Below are positions 48,206 to 60,734 of a DNA stretch of 64,000 nucleotides, piece by piece. Position 1 is the stretch's first letter. Every line of letters starts with the position of its first letter. This DNA comes from Pseudisothecium myosuroides (taxonomy: Eukaryota; Streptophyta; Bryopsida; Hypnales; Lembophyllaceae). The position numbers were made by a program, and so were the translations under genes. The notes under the pieces are model-generated. The model was given only the letters and a program-made list of their open reading frames with translations. It had not been told where the DNA came from and searched no databases. The stretch is from NCBI GenBank assembly GCA_951799445.1, contig OX637293.1, positions 17,732,001 to 17,796,000 of the forward strand, in the 5' to 3' direction.

Positions 48206-49329
48206 TAATATAAAGAGCTCAAAAACATTTCATAATAAGGTTGTACAAAGTTTAGCAACAATGTTTAAATTAGACTTGTATTGGCAAGTAGGAATAAAAA
48301 TAGATTGGACTCATGATTTTATTATTACATGGTTTCTTTTGTCCAACTATACAAAATGTTGTACTTATCATTGATGAAAGGATCCTATAGCCACTTGAAA
48401 CTTGGCAAAAAGCAACTTCTATCTGAAGTATACTAATGCAATTTCATTTTTTACTCCCTAAACATCCTTAACTATGATCTTCAAATCCAATTATGTTTAT
48501 TAAGCTAAGTTTAGATTTGAAGAGGGTTGTTGCATATTACCGTATACGCCAATTTCCATTCATCACTTGAGGTGCATGAAGTGATTTATTTGCACAGCTT
48601 TGCACCAAAATTTACACAATCAAATCCACCTTTTTTTATTAGCCACAACTAATCCATGACCTTATTTGAAAATCACCACATTTTTCACCTTATAATTTGT
48701 ATAAAGTTTACATTTAATAAAATAAGTGGAATATATGTTTTTGTAAACCTTGAAAAACTAATCTAAGGTTTTGAAGTTCAGTATGAAATATAAATATGAA
48801 AATTTTTAAAATTTTTATGAACATGAAAACTTCAACCTTTGTAATTTTAAAGGCTTATGTTAATTAGTTTTTTTTAATTCTTTCAATTATTTTGAAATCA
48901 AAATTATTCCTTTGAAGACCTCCAAATTAAATAATTTGTTTTGAAAATAATTGGGGAAATAAAACTCAACAAATGTAATCTTTGATTAAAATTTGACATG
49001 ACTATTATGGTAGAGGTGCTTTTAAGAGTTTAAATAGATCATTATTTGTTCAAATCTACTTTCTAATTTAAATTCAATCATGAAGGAATTTAACCTACTA
49101 TCAACTTTGTCTAAATATGAACACCTAGAATTTGAGCATCAATTGGGAGCTTAGATGTTGTAGTAAGTTGTTTGTAAAGGATACCATTGGGAGAAGTTAA
49201 AAGATAATTGAACAAGTGTCATTATATGAATCCACCATTTTGCCATGTGGGTGATCTTTCTTTTCATTTCAGCATGCGTATGTGCTTGATTTATGGATGA
49301 TTCTATTGTCACTTATTAGTGGAACTTTA
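48206..49329. other. AT-rich gene-free spacer
   Basis: Nothing is recognised in this stretch. Confidence 0.5.
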
Positions 49330-49500
49330 CACTAGATACTGCATTTTCATCCAACAAACGCACTGAGATTGCAACAATGGGGGAAATCCAAATCATTCAG
49401 ATGCAAGAATACAAATCTGGAAACCAGTACTTGGCCATATCTACAATCGGGTAGCAGCACTGGCAGGGCACTGAAATTGCACAATACAATACCACCACGG
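49330..49500. repeat. Duplicated block, upstream copy (partner at about 55970-56150)
   Basis: Shares CACTGAGATTGCAACAATGG, GGGAAATCCAAAT, TGCAAGAATACAAATCTGGAA and GGGTAGCAGCACTGGCAGGG with the partner, in the same order and orientation. The two copies bracket the B3 gene at a spacing of about 6.6 kb. Confidence 0.8.
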
Positions 49501-52018
49501 TGAGCTCACGACTTGGGCGGAATATTATGATGAGATTCTGTGATGCTGTAGGGTATTTTTGTGTCTGTTGTGGTGTTTTAAAAATCCTTGAATTAAATGG
49601 ATCAACTTGTGAGTTGTTGTCAATGGTGGTTTGGCCTCTATTTTAATATCTGCAGATGAAGAGCAGAGGTCAGTGAGAAACTCTCGAAGCAGAACACACA
49701 GTGTCAAAGTATTAGCGCAGCGTCAAAATATTAAGCTAATACAATAATATGGGTAGACGGCAATGTAAGGAGAGTTTTTTTTCCAGTGACCTGGGATGTG
49801 TAGGGCTCGGGTGATGCGCAATCACTGATGACCTGGTTGAGAGCCGTAGCTATGGAATGTGGGGATTCAAGACTAGAAAAGAATGGCAACTGCATCTGGC
49901 GCAATGAAAAAACAACCCATTGATTTGAGTGTCAGGTTATTGAGCACAAGGCCAGGAGGCCCAGTCTCAGTAGCCGTACATCCTGTGTACAGTACAGAGG
50001 CAAGGAAATTGCAACATTTGTCTCACATGATTTCATTTTTTCATTTTTTTCTCCGTGCAAGCACTGAATTATGCTCACGAGATTCTACTTATTAAGGCAA
50101 ATAAAAAGTACAGTGCTGTGATTTTTGGGGTTCTTTATGCTGCATATATCAATTATTATCATGGTGACTTCCCAAACATAATTTGCGATTGTTCAGACTT
50201 GTAGATCTATCAACTTAACTCTATCCATGCCATGCTTGCTAATGAAAACGCCTTGTACTGAAAAACCCGAACTTGCTTCACAGACTTGCTGCAGACTTTG
50301 TAGGAATACAGTATCTTACATTGACAGCAAATATATCATTCCTTTGGCCATTGTTTCCAGTCCGCATGTTGGCGTGCTGATACCCAGTCTTAATCGTCGT
50401 AGGGCCACCACGATGTCACTGAAGAGGGCCCTGGCCTATCCTTGGCTGTCAGTTTCACCGTCGTCCTTACCTCAGAATGCCAACAAATTAACTATCTTGC
50501 AAGTGAATGGAACAATTTAGCCATTTCCATCGAAATGATATAATTTCAAGAATCGACAAAATTTGTACTTTTCTAGACACCAGTCTCGAATCTCAGATTT
50601 CTCCGATGCTTGCTAGTACTAGTTTTAAGGGAGTTTTTAGAATTTTTTGCACTGGAATGTCACAATTTTGGGTATCTATCTAGAACACTCCTCTTACTCC
50701 TATGATCTGCTTGTTATAATTTAGCAAGAAGCACCATATCGGCACATCCCTTTCATCTCAAGTAATAGCCAAATTTCAACACTGTGATGGCAAACTAATT
50801 TTTTTTCTTCTGGCGTCTTAACTTCAACACAGTTTCGTCGGAAGCTTGCTTTCAGAAACAAAACAGGAAGGCGACATGCCTTCAACGTCACCTTTAACGT
50901 CGGGCAGTGACGGGACGGCGTCAAGTCGCCTTCGACGTCGCGCTGCGAACAGGGCTCACAATTAAGCGGTATGGGTCTGCCAGAGTACGTCTTCCCCCCT
51001 TACCTGTCGCACACATCAAGTAACTTACGTTCATGCGCGCCAACCTGTACTCCGCGAGATTGCTGATAAAGCAAGCTACCGATCGTTCATCTCTCTGTGC
51101 TTCCAAACTTAAAGTTGTGCTCGCTCACTTGAGTTCTCCTCTGAGTAAGCTCGTCGAGCAGATTCAAGTCGTGTCGCCGCTCTGTTCTGTGCTAGTCTGG
51201 AGGTGTGTGGAGGTGTGCATGTCTGGGTGTGGGTAAGTTCACTTGGACAAGGTTGTGTGTGTGTTTCTTAGAACATCCCTGTTGTTGAAAATATGTGTTT
51301 CTACAGATTTAAGCAGACAGTCACTTACTTGCTCTTTATGCTGATGGATTTCTTGAACTTGTAGTCAAGCGACTAGAGCACTTTCAGAGCTTCCTTTGTG
51401 TCACGTAGAAATGCACAGAGCGCCATTCCATGAAGCATTCCCATTTTCCTTTCGTCATCTCGAGTCCTGAAATGTTATTTGAGTCCTTGCCGTTGTTTTC
51501 GGAAACATCCATGTTGTTGTGGCGTCAGTTGTGTTTGCGGAGAAATGCACAGAGCGTGACATTTCACGTTGCACTCCCGTTTGGCGTTCATCATCTCTGA
51601 GTCCTGAAACTGTACTCGAGTCCCACCTGACACTGCGGTGTAGTCAAGGTCGTGAGTCAGTGCTTTCATCCCTTTTGTTAGAACTGGATATGTCTCCCTG
51701 CTGGCCTGCTTCGAGCAGCCAATTGATTTCTACGATGATTTCTTGAATTTGCATTTGTGTAAGTTATTTAATGCACGCAGCAAAGGAATAGAACACTTTC
51801 GAAGTTTCGAAGTTTCCTGTGCGTGGCCTTGAAATGGGTTGATCGTTAAAATTCCGTGAAAAAGAACTAATGACTTGTTTCTGATGACTGTTTTCGGTGC
51901 TTAATTGGCAGGTAGCAGGAAACCTGTCTACCGCAATCTCGTTGTTGTTTTGGTTGCATCGAGCAGCTGCGAGGAAAGGCGTTGCAAGACAAGCTTGCAG
52001 CTCCGTAAGGGAATTAAG
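49501..52018. promoter_or_regulatory. Upstream region and probable 5' UTR of the B3 gene
   Basis: GC content rises towards the gene. A cluster of AACGTC/GACGTC boxes lies at 50884-50942, forming an imperfect palindromic array (CAACGTCACC, TAACGTCGGG, TTCGACGTCGCG). A possible 5' UTR intron runs from GGTAAGTTC near 51232 to an acceptor near 51911. Short open frames at 49883-50520 resemble nothing I know. Confidence 0.35.
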
Positions 52019-53720
52019 ATGGCAGCACCGACATCCGCCCAGCCGACGAGTGCCTTAGAAGAGTCCCCCCAGGAATTCGACACGCGAATGTACAACATGG
52101 TGTCTCTCCTGGCGACCACGGACACATTTTTTTTCTACAAGCGCATGTCCAAGTCCACGGCCACAGAGGCGTTGAAAGGGCCATTTGCTTACTCTCTGGT
52201 ATGTTTGCAGCAGTTCGATGATTGGGCAGCTCTGTTCTTTCAGGAGGAGAACTGAACGTGTAATCTGAAACTGCTTTACTATTTTTTGCTTGCAATGCAC
52301 GTCTGTATGATGCTCCAGTAGCTAGTAGCTTGACGATCAAACGGGTGTGCAAACGCTGGGCGATTAAACAGGAGTCTGTCTCCACCTGCTGGAGAGATTT
52401 CCTAGTCTTCAGCACAATGTTGTTACTCCTTACTGCTTAGTTATTTTGTTTCATCTTGTCATGCTCTTGGCATGCTCCATTCCTCATATCTTGATCTAAC
52501 AAAACAAACTCGGCACTGGTACACAGGCAGCAGGTCACCAAGTCTTGAGACATTTTAACTTGATCACTGGTTTTGTAAACGCTTGAAAGCGAATTAGTTG
52601 TTATTTACCCATGCTTGCATGCTTGCATTGATTGGTTCATTCATCTCTTGCCTTGGTCATCAAAGGAATGAACAAACACCAGTTCGCTGGACTGTTCCAC
52701 TTGTAATGAGCATGTCCTGCTGAAGAAAGAGTTTTACAGTGAATCCATTGGAAACCACTTACTATTCTCTTGCAATGCTCGATCGTATCTCCAGTTGCTT
52801 CCATTACGATCAAGCTGATTAACACAAGATGGATCGTTTGTACAGGAGTTTCCAAGACATTTTATCGAGAAGCATGGGGACAGGTTTGATAAAGATGTCA
52901 CCTTCTGTATGAAGGACACCGAACGCACTTGGCCCATCAAGGTTACTGTCCGTTCTTTCAGGCGATCCAAGCCTCGAGTCTTTGCTTACGGGAATGGTGG
53001 GTGGAAAACTTTCCTGACGGACAACCAGATCAAAGAAGAGGACATCCTGATATTCACTTTGATCAGCTATTCGAAGTTCCGGGTGTTCATTGGTAGAGCA
53101 CCTGTGGAGGTCCACCCGGGCTCCAGCGATGACGGCAACGAGGAGGACCAGAACGAGGAGGACGAGGACGAACAGGAGGACAACACTTCGCCTTGGTGGA
53201 ATGACCAAGCACCGAATACCTGCAGGGTGTGCAAGCAAGCACCACCTTTTCCTCATTTTGGGGTGACCATCCGCTCTCGGCATTCGAGCTTGGTAAATCA
53301 CTTTTGCCCTCACCTACCCATGTCCACAAGTCATGGTTTGTGGAGCTACCTGCAACTCACTCCACTCATTGTTGTTAGTAGTATTTTGCACTTCTTGATG
53401 CTATTTCATTGATTCAAATCATTAACATTTTGTGTTGTGTATCTTGCTGGTAGGCTGTTCCTGGACGCTTCTGGCAGATGCATCGCAACGAGCTTAAATG
53501 CAATGCGCTGCAGCTCAAAGGTCCCAACAAGTCCATCTTCATCGTGAAGGCAAAGAGGACCTACAATGAAGAGGAGGGAAAGCTCAGCGTGTGTTTGGAT
53601 TCCGGCTGGGAAGCTTTCCGTGTTGCTAACAAGCTTCGAGTTGGAGACGTTCTGGAGTTTTTCCTCGTCGGAAACTCGTGCTTCACAGTCGACCTCTTTG
53701 AGCGGATGGAGAAATATTAA
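52019..53720 (+). CDS. Protein with two plant B3 DNA-binding domains (REM-like), complete
   Basis: B3 domains bind DNA, so a nuclear transcription-regulator role is likely. Exons: 52019-52198, 52846-53292 and 53454-53720. All are GT-AG, phase 0, giving 297 residues. B3 domain 1 spans about residues 37-150: FFFYKRM, EFPRHFIEKHGDRF after the splice, RTWPIKV, GGWKTFLTDNQIKEEDILIF. An acidic linker follows at about 155-180 (EEDQNEEDEDEQEDN). Domain 2 spans about residues 195-296: PHFGVTIRSRHSSL, AVPGRFWQMHRNELKCNALQ, GWEAFRVANKLRVGDVLEFF. Both B3 domains are split by an intron at the same place, just before the (E)FP/VP strand, which suggests internal duplication. No ARF, ABI3 or RAV extra domain is present, so REM-type is the best fit. 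The start is the first ATG in the open frame. Confidence 0.9.
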
Positions 53721-54164
53721 TTTGGCTAGGCCTCTATATTTGGGATGCTAGACATACTTATAGTCTTGCGAGTTCTTTCCAAGAGCATATATGGAAGTTT
53801 GCATGGTCGTGATTGCTGCATACATTCAGTATTCAATGCCTGTTTGTAGATGTTGAGCAGTAGTAAGTTTTTTGACGATAGGGCGACCAGATGAGTTTTT
53901 TTCAAAATGCTGAGTGAAGTTGTTTTGTGTACAGTGCCCACTCGTAGGAACACTGGGATGGCTATTATCTGAACTTCAATGCAAAAATCGGAGGGCTTAT
54001 TCTATTGATCTTGCTCTTTGAATTGTGTTGTTTTTGGTGTACATAAGTTTCCTCTGCCAGTTGTTTTGCATGTCTGTGTTGCTCTCCCCGTTTTGTGCAA
54101 TATTGGGGTTCAGATTTCGAAATCCTGGAATAAGAAGCAATTTCCTCCATGGATGTTTTTAACT
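53721..54164. other. 3' flank of the B3 gene
   Basis: Expected 3' UTR and terminator region. No gene is recognised. Confidence 0.5.
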
Positions 54165-54480
54165 GAATGTGGAATGGGACCAACAGCAACTCATCCGATT
54201 GTCCAATACACTTTGCAGGACTTCAATTAGGAAGTCCGGGTGTGAAAGCATGACTTAGCAAAATCTCAATAACCACTAATTTTGATATAAAATGGGTCTG
54301 TCTGGTGTTCCTTCGGCATTGGTCGACAACATCCTACTTGGAATGGTCGCATAAGAAATTCTCATATATTGAAGTCCTGCAAACAATTTGATCTCATGAA
54401 TCAAGAAAGATTGGTTCTTGCTTTTGAAGAGAACTCTCCCTTGAGCTCAGTTGAGTGACCTCCCAATGCAAGCACACTCC
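54165..54480. repeat. Copy of the DNAAF4-intron repeat
   Basis: Shares GGACTTCAATTAGGAAGT, AAGCATGACTTAGC, AACAATTTGATCT, AAGAAAGATTGG and CTTGAGCTC, in order, with 1165-1440. It is a diverged dispersed repeat, found in both cases beside or inside a gene. Confidence 0.65.
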
Positions 54481-54918
54481 TACAGGTTGAGAAAAATGCT
54501 GAAAGTGAAGATAAGAGTATCCTCTCCCTCACTGCCACAAGGAATTCAAATTACAGGTGCACATGTTGGTGCTCTTATGCCTAATTTTCATCAGACTACA
54601 CTCATATGAACTCAACAGAGACTTCTCACAGATCCAGTAATTCCCTAGCAGCAATTCCATGCGTTCAGGCTCTAACTGAAGGTGCTCTTTGATCTTGAGG
54701 TAACCGAGATTCTTGCACACAGCAATCAATGGAGAATTGAGCTAAGGATAATTAGAGCACAACCCTTTTTATTGTGTAGAAATCAAATACAAATGAATAT
54801 TGGTATATAGTAAGCATGTCAATAAACATCACTTACTAGATACAACCATGACAGAAATTGCTCACTCATCCACAGGTGAATTTGTGGATGCATTTGAAAG
54901 GCCCATCATAAAACTTAA

Positions 54919-55852
54919 CCTCTAAAGGACCGGCATGCGTTTTTTGGCCGTATAGAAATTTTGGGCAGGTCCGTGTGACTAGAGATTTCCATATTTTAAG
55001 CTGAAATTTTAATAGAAGGTGGGCGCGAGGAATATCTTTCATATGCACTAAATTTCAGCACATTTGGAAATAGAAATCAAAAGTTATGGCCAAATATGTC
55101 ACTTTTTTTCGTAACTAGGCAATCCGGGCAGTAAGAAAAATTTGGCAAAATTTTGATTTTTTTTTTTAAATATTTTTTTTCTTGTAGATTATATTTTTGT
55201 CTATCTGGAAAACTTTGATTCATTTCATTTGGATTTGTTATGAGGAAGTTATGGACATTCTTGTTTTTCGGGCAGTTAGAGCATCTTCTTGAAAAAAATA
55301 ACTTGTAGGATTCATTTCTAAATGCTATTTTTGCAATTTAAAAACAAAAACAAAAACTCATGGTTTAGTTTTTTTGCTAGAACAATCTCACCATTGGGAT
55401 TAGTGTATTTTAATTCCATCTAAAATATATTAATGTTTTAGATTTTCCTTCTATCTCGTACCTACTTCTACTTAATAAATTTTTTAGGAGTGATAATTAA
55501 GTTTTTTTGAATATATTTTTTTCCGTAGACTCTCAACTCAATTCTCCACTATAAAGATTTGAAGCACAAAACTCTATAGTGCAAAAATTTTAAGTGAAAA
55601 ATGTTTAAAGTCAAAAAATCTAGTCCCGCAATGTGCTGATATACTTGTTTTTTCCACTTTAAACGCAGATATCTTACAATCTGAGCGGTCAAAAATTCTG
55701 AAATTTTTTCCACACATTCTCATACTAATTAGGTGTAAGATCCTACGGTTAGATGTGAAAAAAAAACATTTTTCATTTTTTTTTACTCCTTGCTATAAAA
55801 ATGGCAGTTTTGATGGTTTTTTGGCAGAAAAAAAGCCTTGGGTCTTTAGGGG
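54919..55852. mobile_element. Complete TTAA-flanked MITE, 934 bp (reference copy)
   Basis: It begins CCTCTAAAGGACCGG and ends GGGTCTTTAGGGG. TTAA lies on both sides (54915-54918 and 55853-55856). Inner landmarks used to find other copies are GGGCAGTTAGAGCATCTTCT, AACAATCTCACCATTGGGAT, CTTCTATCTCGTACCTACTT, GTCCCGCAATGTGCTGA and GATCCTACGGTTAGATGTG. It has no coding capacity. Similarity to the copies at 20640 and 24761 is high enough to align by eye. Confidence 0.85.
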
Positions 55853-55969
55853 TTAAGGTGATCGACATTCGAGCAGTGTCGTTGCTTCTGAAACTCTACT
55901 AACATGTCTGTACTCTAATTAAATGAGGTGCCATCCAAGTCAACTGTTGTAGAGCTTTACAGTTTACAG

Positions 55970-56150
55970 TACATTTTCATCTACCAAATCCACCCACTGA
56001 GATTGCAACGATGGGGGAAATCCAAATTAAATGCAAGAATACAAATTTGGAAACCAACAAGTTCCATCACTTGGCCATATCGATGTACATTCGGGTAGCA
56101 GCACTGGCAGGGCACTGAAACTGGTGACGTACACAATCCAATACTACGGT
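55970..56150. repeat. Duplicated block, downstream copy (partner at 49330-49500)
   Basis: Same landmarks as the upstream copy. It abuts the left end of the MITE at 56181. Confidence 0.8.
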
Positions 56151-56180
56151 ACGTGGGTTTACAACATGGCCTGAGTATTA

Positions 56181-56508
56181 AGGTAGGAGGTCCTTAAATC
56201 GCTCATTTAAGAGCTGAAATTGAATTTTGGGGAGGTGAAACGTCTCGAAATATTTTTCAGCAAATTTTGCTTGAGAGACAAGAGGAATTGGCATCTAACC
56301 CTATTCATTTCATATTTTTTGGAGCTTTCTAGAATTAGTTATAAAATTTTGAAGTTGAAGTGGCATAGGGCTCTAAAATCGCCCACCCCCTAAAATGTAC
56401 ATTGTTTGTACATCGCTGAAGGCTATGAAAAAGAAACATGTACAAGCAATGTACATTTGAGTAGGGTGGGCGATTTTAGAGCCTGTGCAATTTCAGAACC
56501 TCCTACCT
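56181..56508. mobile_element. AGGTAGGAGG-terminus MITE, copy 3, 328 bp
   Basis: The left end is AGGTAGGAGGTCC and the right end GAACCTCCTACCT, with TA on each side (56179-56180 and 56509-56510). The interior shares GACAAGAGGAATTGGCATCT with 42587-42790. It carries a 115-bp hairpin (56369-56483) that the other copies lack. Confidence 0.8.
56369..56483. repeat. 115-bp hairpin nested in MITE copy 3
   Basis: The arms start GGCTCTAAAATCGCCCACCC and end with its complement. They extend inward through AATGTACATTG/CAATGTACATT to about 46 bp with few mismatches, around a loop of roughly 20 bp. It looks like a small MITE inserted in the larger one, or a miRNA-type precursor fold. Confidence 0.7.
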
Positions 56509-56709
56509 TATGATGAGATTTCTGATGAGATTCCTGATGTGTTCCCATTGATTGCAAGTTCAATGTGCCTAAACTTAAAAATTTAGGTTCCTTGCCCTTT
56601 CAAAAGGTAAAATTTTGTCTTTCAACATTTTTAGAAAAAAAATCATATATATGTTTGGAACATGTGCAATTTAGCTAGTATGTTCGGGAAAACGAATGGA
56701 GAACATGCA

Positions 56710-56920
56710 TAAGAAAATTTAACCAAAATCCTTTCATATTCATTTGTATTCTATAAAAAGATTATAAAGCAGAAGGTGAAAGGAAAAAAGAAAATGCTAA
56801 TAACTTTTACAAAAAGTTGAGATTTATTAATTCCAATGGTGAGAATGTTCTAATATATAATGGAAATCCTTTAATTTTGTTTTATTTGGAAATGATCAAA
56901 ATTGAGATCAAAAAGTGGCA
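56710..56920. repeat. Dispersed repeat, partner of 46690-46900
   Basis: AAAATTTAACCAAAATCC, AATGCTAATAACTTTTACAA, TAATGGAAATCCTTTAATTT and AAAATGATCAAAATTGAGAT occur in the same order as in the partner. Confidence 0.7.
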
Positions 56921-59900
56921 TTATATGTTTTTTCTACCTTCATAGCTGGCAAAATAAAACTCTTCTTAACTTTCACCTCATTATTTGGAATTGAATGATT
57001 CTAATGTTTTGGGTAGGCACCAATTTATAGAATAAAATAAAATCAATCTTATCTTTTTAGAATATATTTTTAGCTGTATACTTTGACATTGAATTAAAAA
57101 AGCAAAACTTAGAACTTTTGCAATATCTATTGGAATGGCGTGAAACAAAGCTCCACATGTAAAAAGCACATGCAAAAATTCCATATCATGAAGTCAATAG
57201 AGCTTGCACAAGTTTCCAAAAAAACAATTTGACTCTTTAGTCCTTTAGAATTTAGGCCCCCTGAGGTGCACAAACACTTTCGCCTTTGCAAACATGATTC
57301 AGTACCTACATGTTTTGCACATTGAGTAACTATAGTAAAAGCTATGCTAATCTTAAAGAAACAATCCTTGAAGTGACTCTTCTAGACTTGATGATGTAAA
57401 TATTCATACGCCACAAACACCAATCTTTCAATCTCCACAACAATCACTTCAAAAAAGAAAACCAATACAATACAATACATAATAATATTTCTACAACCCC
57501 TCTACATCTCCACAAAGCAAAATCACACATAAATATACAAGGACATGGCAAAAAAACTCTCCAATGAACTATTGAAGGCAACTACACAGTACACACCACT
57601 TTGTCAACCATATGCTAACTTGATTCTTCTCTCAAACTTAGTATCATTTGGAAACTTGTATCAAAATTTAAGTGAAAATAGGACAATACAGTAATATTTT
57701 AACCTATACTAACTTACAATATTGTCATTTTGGTAAATTACTAACACTCATACTAATAGGATCATAAACCAATGTTGCTTGTACTCGGCATGTAGTAATT
57801 GTTAGAAAGTGCTCCCACATATAGCTAATTAAAGTTTATTTAGGTTATAATGTAATGGTTAAAAGTTTTTTTTTACAAAGGTTAAAAAATAGACCTTGGA
57901 ATCAAAGTGAACTTTCATCTAAGCATATATTGAAAGGAACTTCAATAGTTAATGTTATCCCATACATGGAATTAAAATGTGTATGTTCTTATAAGATGAA
58001 ATATGTTCTTATAGAAATTTAAGGTTCCATTGCAATAAGCATAAATAAAAGCAACAATAGAAGTAGGAAAAAAATAGAGGTAATACTGCTAAATTAATGA
58101 AGCCCATTTTACATTTCAAACCTATTACACATTGTTTTTCAATAATTGTTGATAACTTATCTATCATCAAGTTACTTTTGTCTCATTTAGTCACAGTTCA
58201 AAATAATGAGTACAAATTTTCTACCAATTAATTCTTATCAAGATTTTTTTTTGCACTCTAGATGAACAATGGAGCCCCTATGTGCCCTGTGTTTGCTATT
58301 GAATATTTGGAAGGAGCTAGTCACAGTGGCGAAAATGTGTCAAAGGGAGTTGGAATCTAGCAACAAATTGCCAAAAAAAACACCTTGATCCTTACTATTC
58401 AATACAAAACTCCTATTTTTTGCCTTTCAATTTCGAAGTTGAATTGCTAAATCTAAAGAGAACTTGCTTGTCTATAAACAATCAACTTGAATTAACTTCT
58501 AAACTTATAAGCAATCCATATTTGATTACTAGTTTTTTTAATAACTATCTTGACAATATTCAATAGAAGATTTTGAATGGTTTGACATATCAATACTTAA
58601 TGGCAATTTGTATAGTTTCTAATCCTATACTCAAATTTCATGCAATTTTGAGTTATAAATATGAAATTATAATTCTTTTTATTCTTTGATAATTGAAATT
58701 GATTTGCAATTTTTTTTAAATGCTTTGGTGGTTAGTTAAATATTTACAATATTGAAAATTTTAGTTCGTTTGATTTTCATTTCAAATGCCAAATTTTCCA
58801 CTCTTTCAAACTTCAAACTTTTATAATTTTGCATCAATCCAAATCATCACATTATTTATTGAACTTAACATACCAACATAGCCATAATTATATAAATTTT
58901 ATGAGAAAAAATTGTAGCTTCTTTAAAGGATTCATTTTGTATCATATTTTTATAATAATTTTGGCTTGTCACTAATTTCTTCAAAAGCTATTTGCAATAA
59001 TAAGTTAAAAAAAAATAACAAGAAATTAGATGTTTTAATTCCTTAAAAGACCTGGCATTCAAATTTTGAAAAATGGATGAACATAAACACATCCCAAGCA
59101 TACAAAATTGTGAAGTTGTTTGCAAATATTTTGTAGCCCAAAGGATACAAGACTAGTGGTACGTTTTACCTCAAAATTTCAAGCACTCACAGATTCCTGG
59201 TCTTCTAAGTACATTGAAGACTCTTGTTTGGAACCTTGAAGATACCGGACCTCATAAAGAGGCGCTTCACTTCATTGAAGCTAAAACTTGGAGGATGTGT
59301 GCACTTGAACGTTTTCTTCTAGGCTCAGGTTGTAGAAGTAACAAAATAGTTAACAAAGATGTTTGCAATTAACATAAGTTTGATGGCATCCACCAATTGT
59401 TGAGATGGCCATGTAAACAAAATTGTGAGATGTGGTACGTGCCTCAATTTAGTGAGCAGTTCTAATTGTTTTTGATTTTGAGATCACTAAAGCTTGGACC
59501 ACTAGCTCCCATTGGCGCCGCAAGGTAGCTGGATCTCAAGCCAAGTGAAGAAAAAAATAACCAAATGCTACAATCGAGAGCTAAATAAAAGGAGAAGAAT
59601 ACAAATTTTGTAGTTTCTTGATTATTGGCTATTGGCTATTAGCTGGGAATCCCATTGGCGCTGAGAGTTCCCTTGACCAATCTAGCATGTGATATCCCCC
59701 CCTCCCCCCCCACGAGGACATTACTCCTTGTAATTTAAAGTATACACTTGAGTTGAGAGGGTGTTTGATGTGAGGTTATTTATCTTATTTAAGATGATTG
59801 TATTTTTACATAAAAAGCTACAAGGGGCATATTTCCAATACTCTATGGTTTTTGTAAATTCTCATGTTGTTTTCTAAGTGGGGATATTTTACATATAAAA

Positions 59901-60039
59901 TTTGAGTGTCCAATGTTTTCCCAATTCCACCCTTTTTTACAAATTTTCTCTTCCCTTTACTAAACATGTGTATAGGATATACACCATGAAACCAACAACA
60001 ATCAATTGAATTTGAGTGTCATTGACCAAATGGAAGTTT
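56921..60039. other. AT-rich gene-free spacer
   Basis: No gene or element is recognised over about 3 kb. A C-rich tract lies at 59697-59710. Confidence 0.5.
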
Positions 60040-60043
60040 TTAA

Positions 60044-60129
60044 CCCCTAAAGGCCAGTTGTCCATTGAACAAAAAAATTGAAATTAAACTCGGTTGACAC
60101 CAAAATTTGGTGCCATGAGCATTTAGGGG
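60044..60129. mobile_element. Minimal TTAA-flanked element, 86 bp
   Basis: It begins CCCCTAAAGGCCAG and ends GAGCATTTAGGGG. TTAA lies on both sides (60040-60043 and 60130-60133). It carries an inner CCAAAATTTGG palindrome. This is the shortest element with the shared terminus and perhaps an extreme internal deletion. Confidence 0.75.
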
Positions 60130-60133
60130 TTAA

Positions 60134-60734
60134 ATGCAAGTCATTCTAGTATGTATTATAAAGTTATAAGTTTTTATGATTTCAATGCCAAACTGGGTAG
60201 CCAAAAATATGTTCACAAAATAGTTTAGCTAATTTTATTGGTTTTGATAAATTGATGCCTACACAAAAACCTTTAAGCCATTTAGTTTTGACTCATGAAA
60301 TGAAAGTTATGAGGAGTTTTATTTTGCATGCAAGCAAAGGCAAAGAAACAAATGAAGTTTTTTATTGTATACAATTTTAAATTTTAAAAATAAAAACAAC
60401 ATGGGATATATATTGATTACTAAAACACTTTCATCACTGGTATCAACAACTTTCACATTCTTGTCAAAGTTATTAGCAATTTATTTTTTTTCTTTCATTA
60501 AATATCACCTTCCACTTCATAGTTTGTTTAAACATGAATATGAAAGTGTTTTTGGTTGAGTTTTTTACCTTCATTTTCAATCCATTTTGCAACACATTGG
60601 CTAAGTTGCACAAGTTAAAGGACAAACATGTTGTTTTTTCAAAATGTTGAAAGACAAAATTTCACCTTTAGGAAGGCTTCAAAAATCTACTTATGGAAGT
60701 TTAGGCAAGTGATCTTGCAATTGAGGGGGGGGGT
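60134..60734. other. AT-rich spacer
   Basis: Ends in a G-run (60725-60733) immediately before the CACTA element. No gene is recognised. Confidence 0.5.

Noticed and set aside
50227..50520. 97-codon open frame upstream of the B3 gene
   Set aside because: It shows no family resemblance and low-complexity composition, and it lies in a probable upstream regulatory or repeat region.
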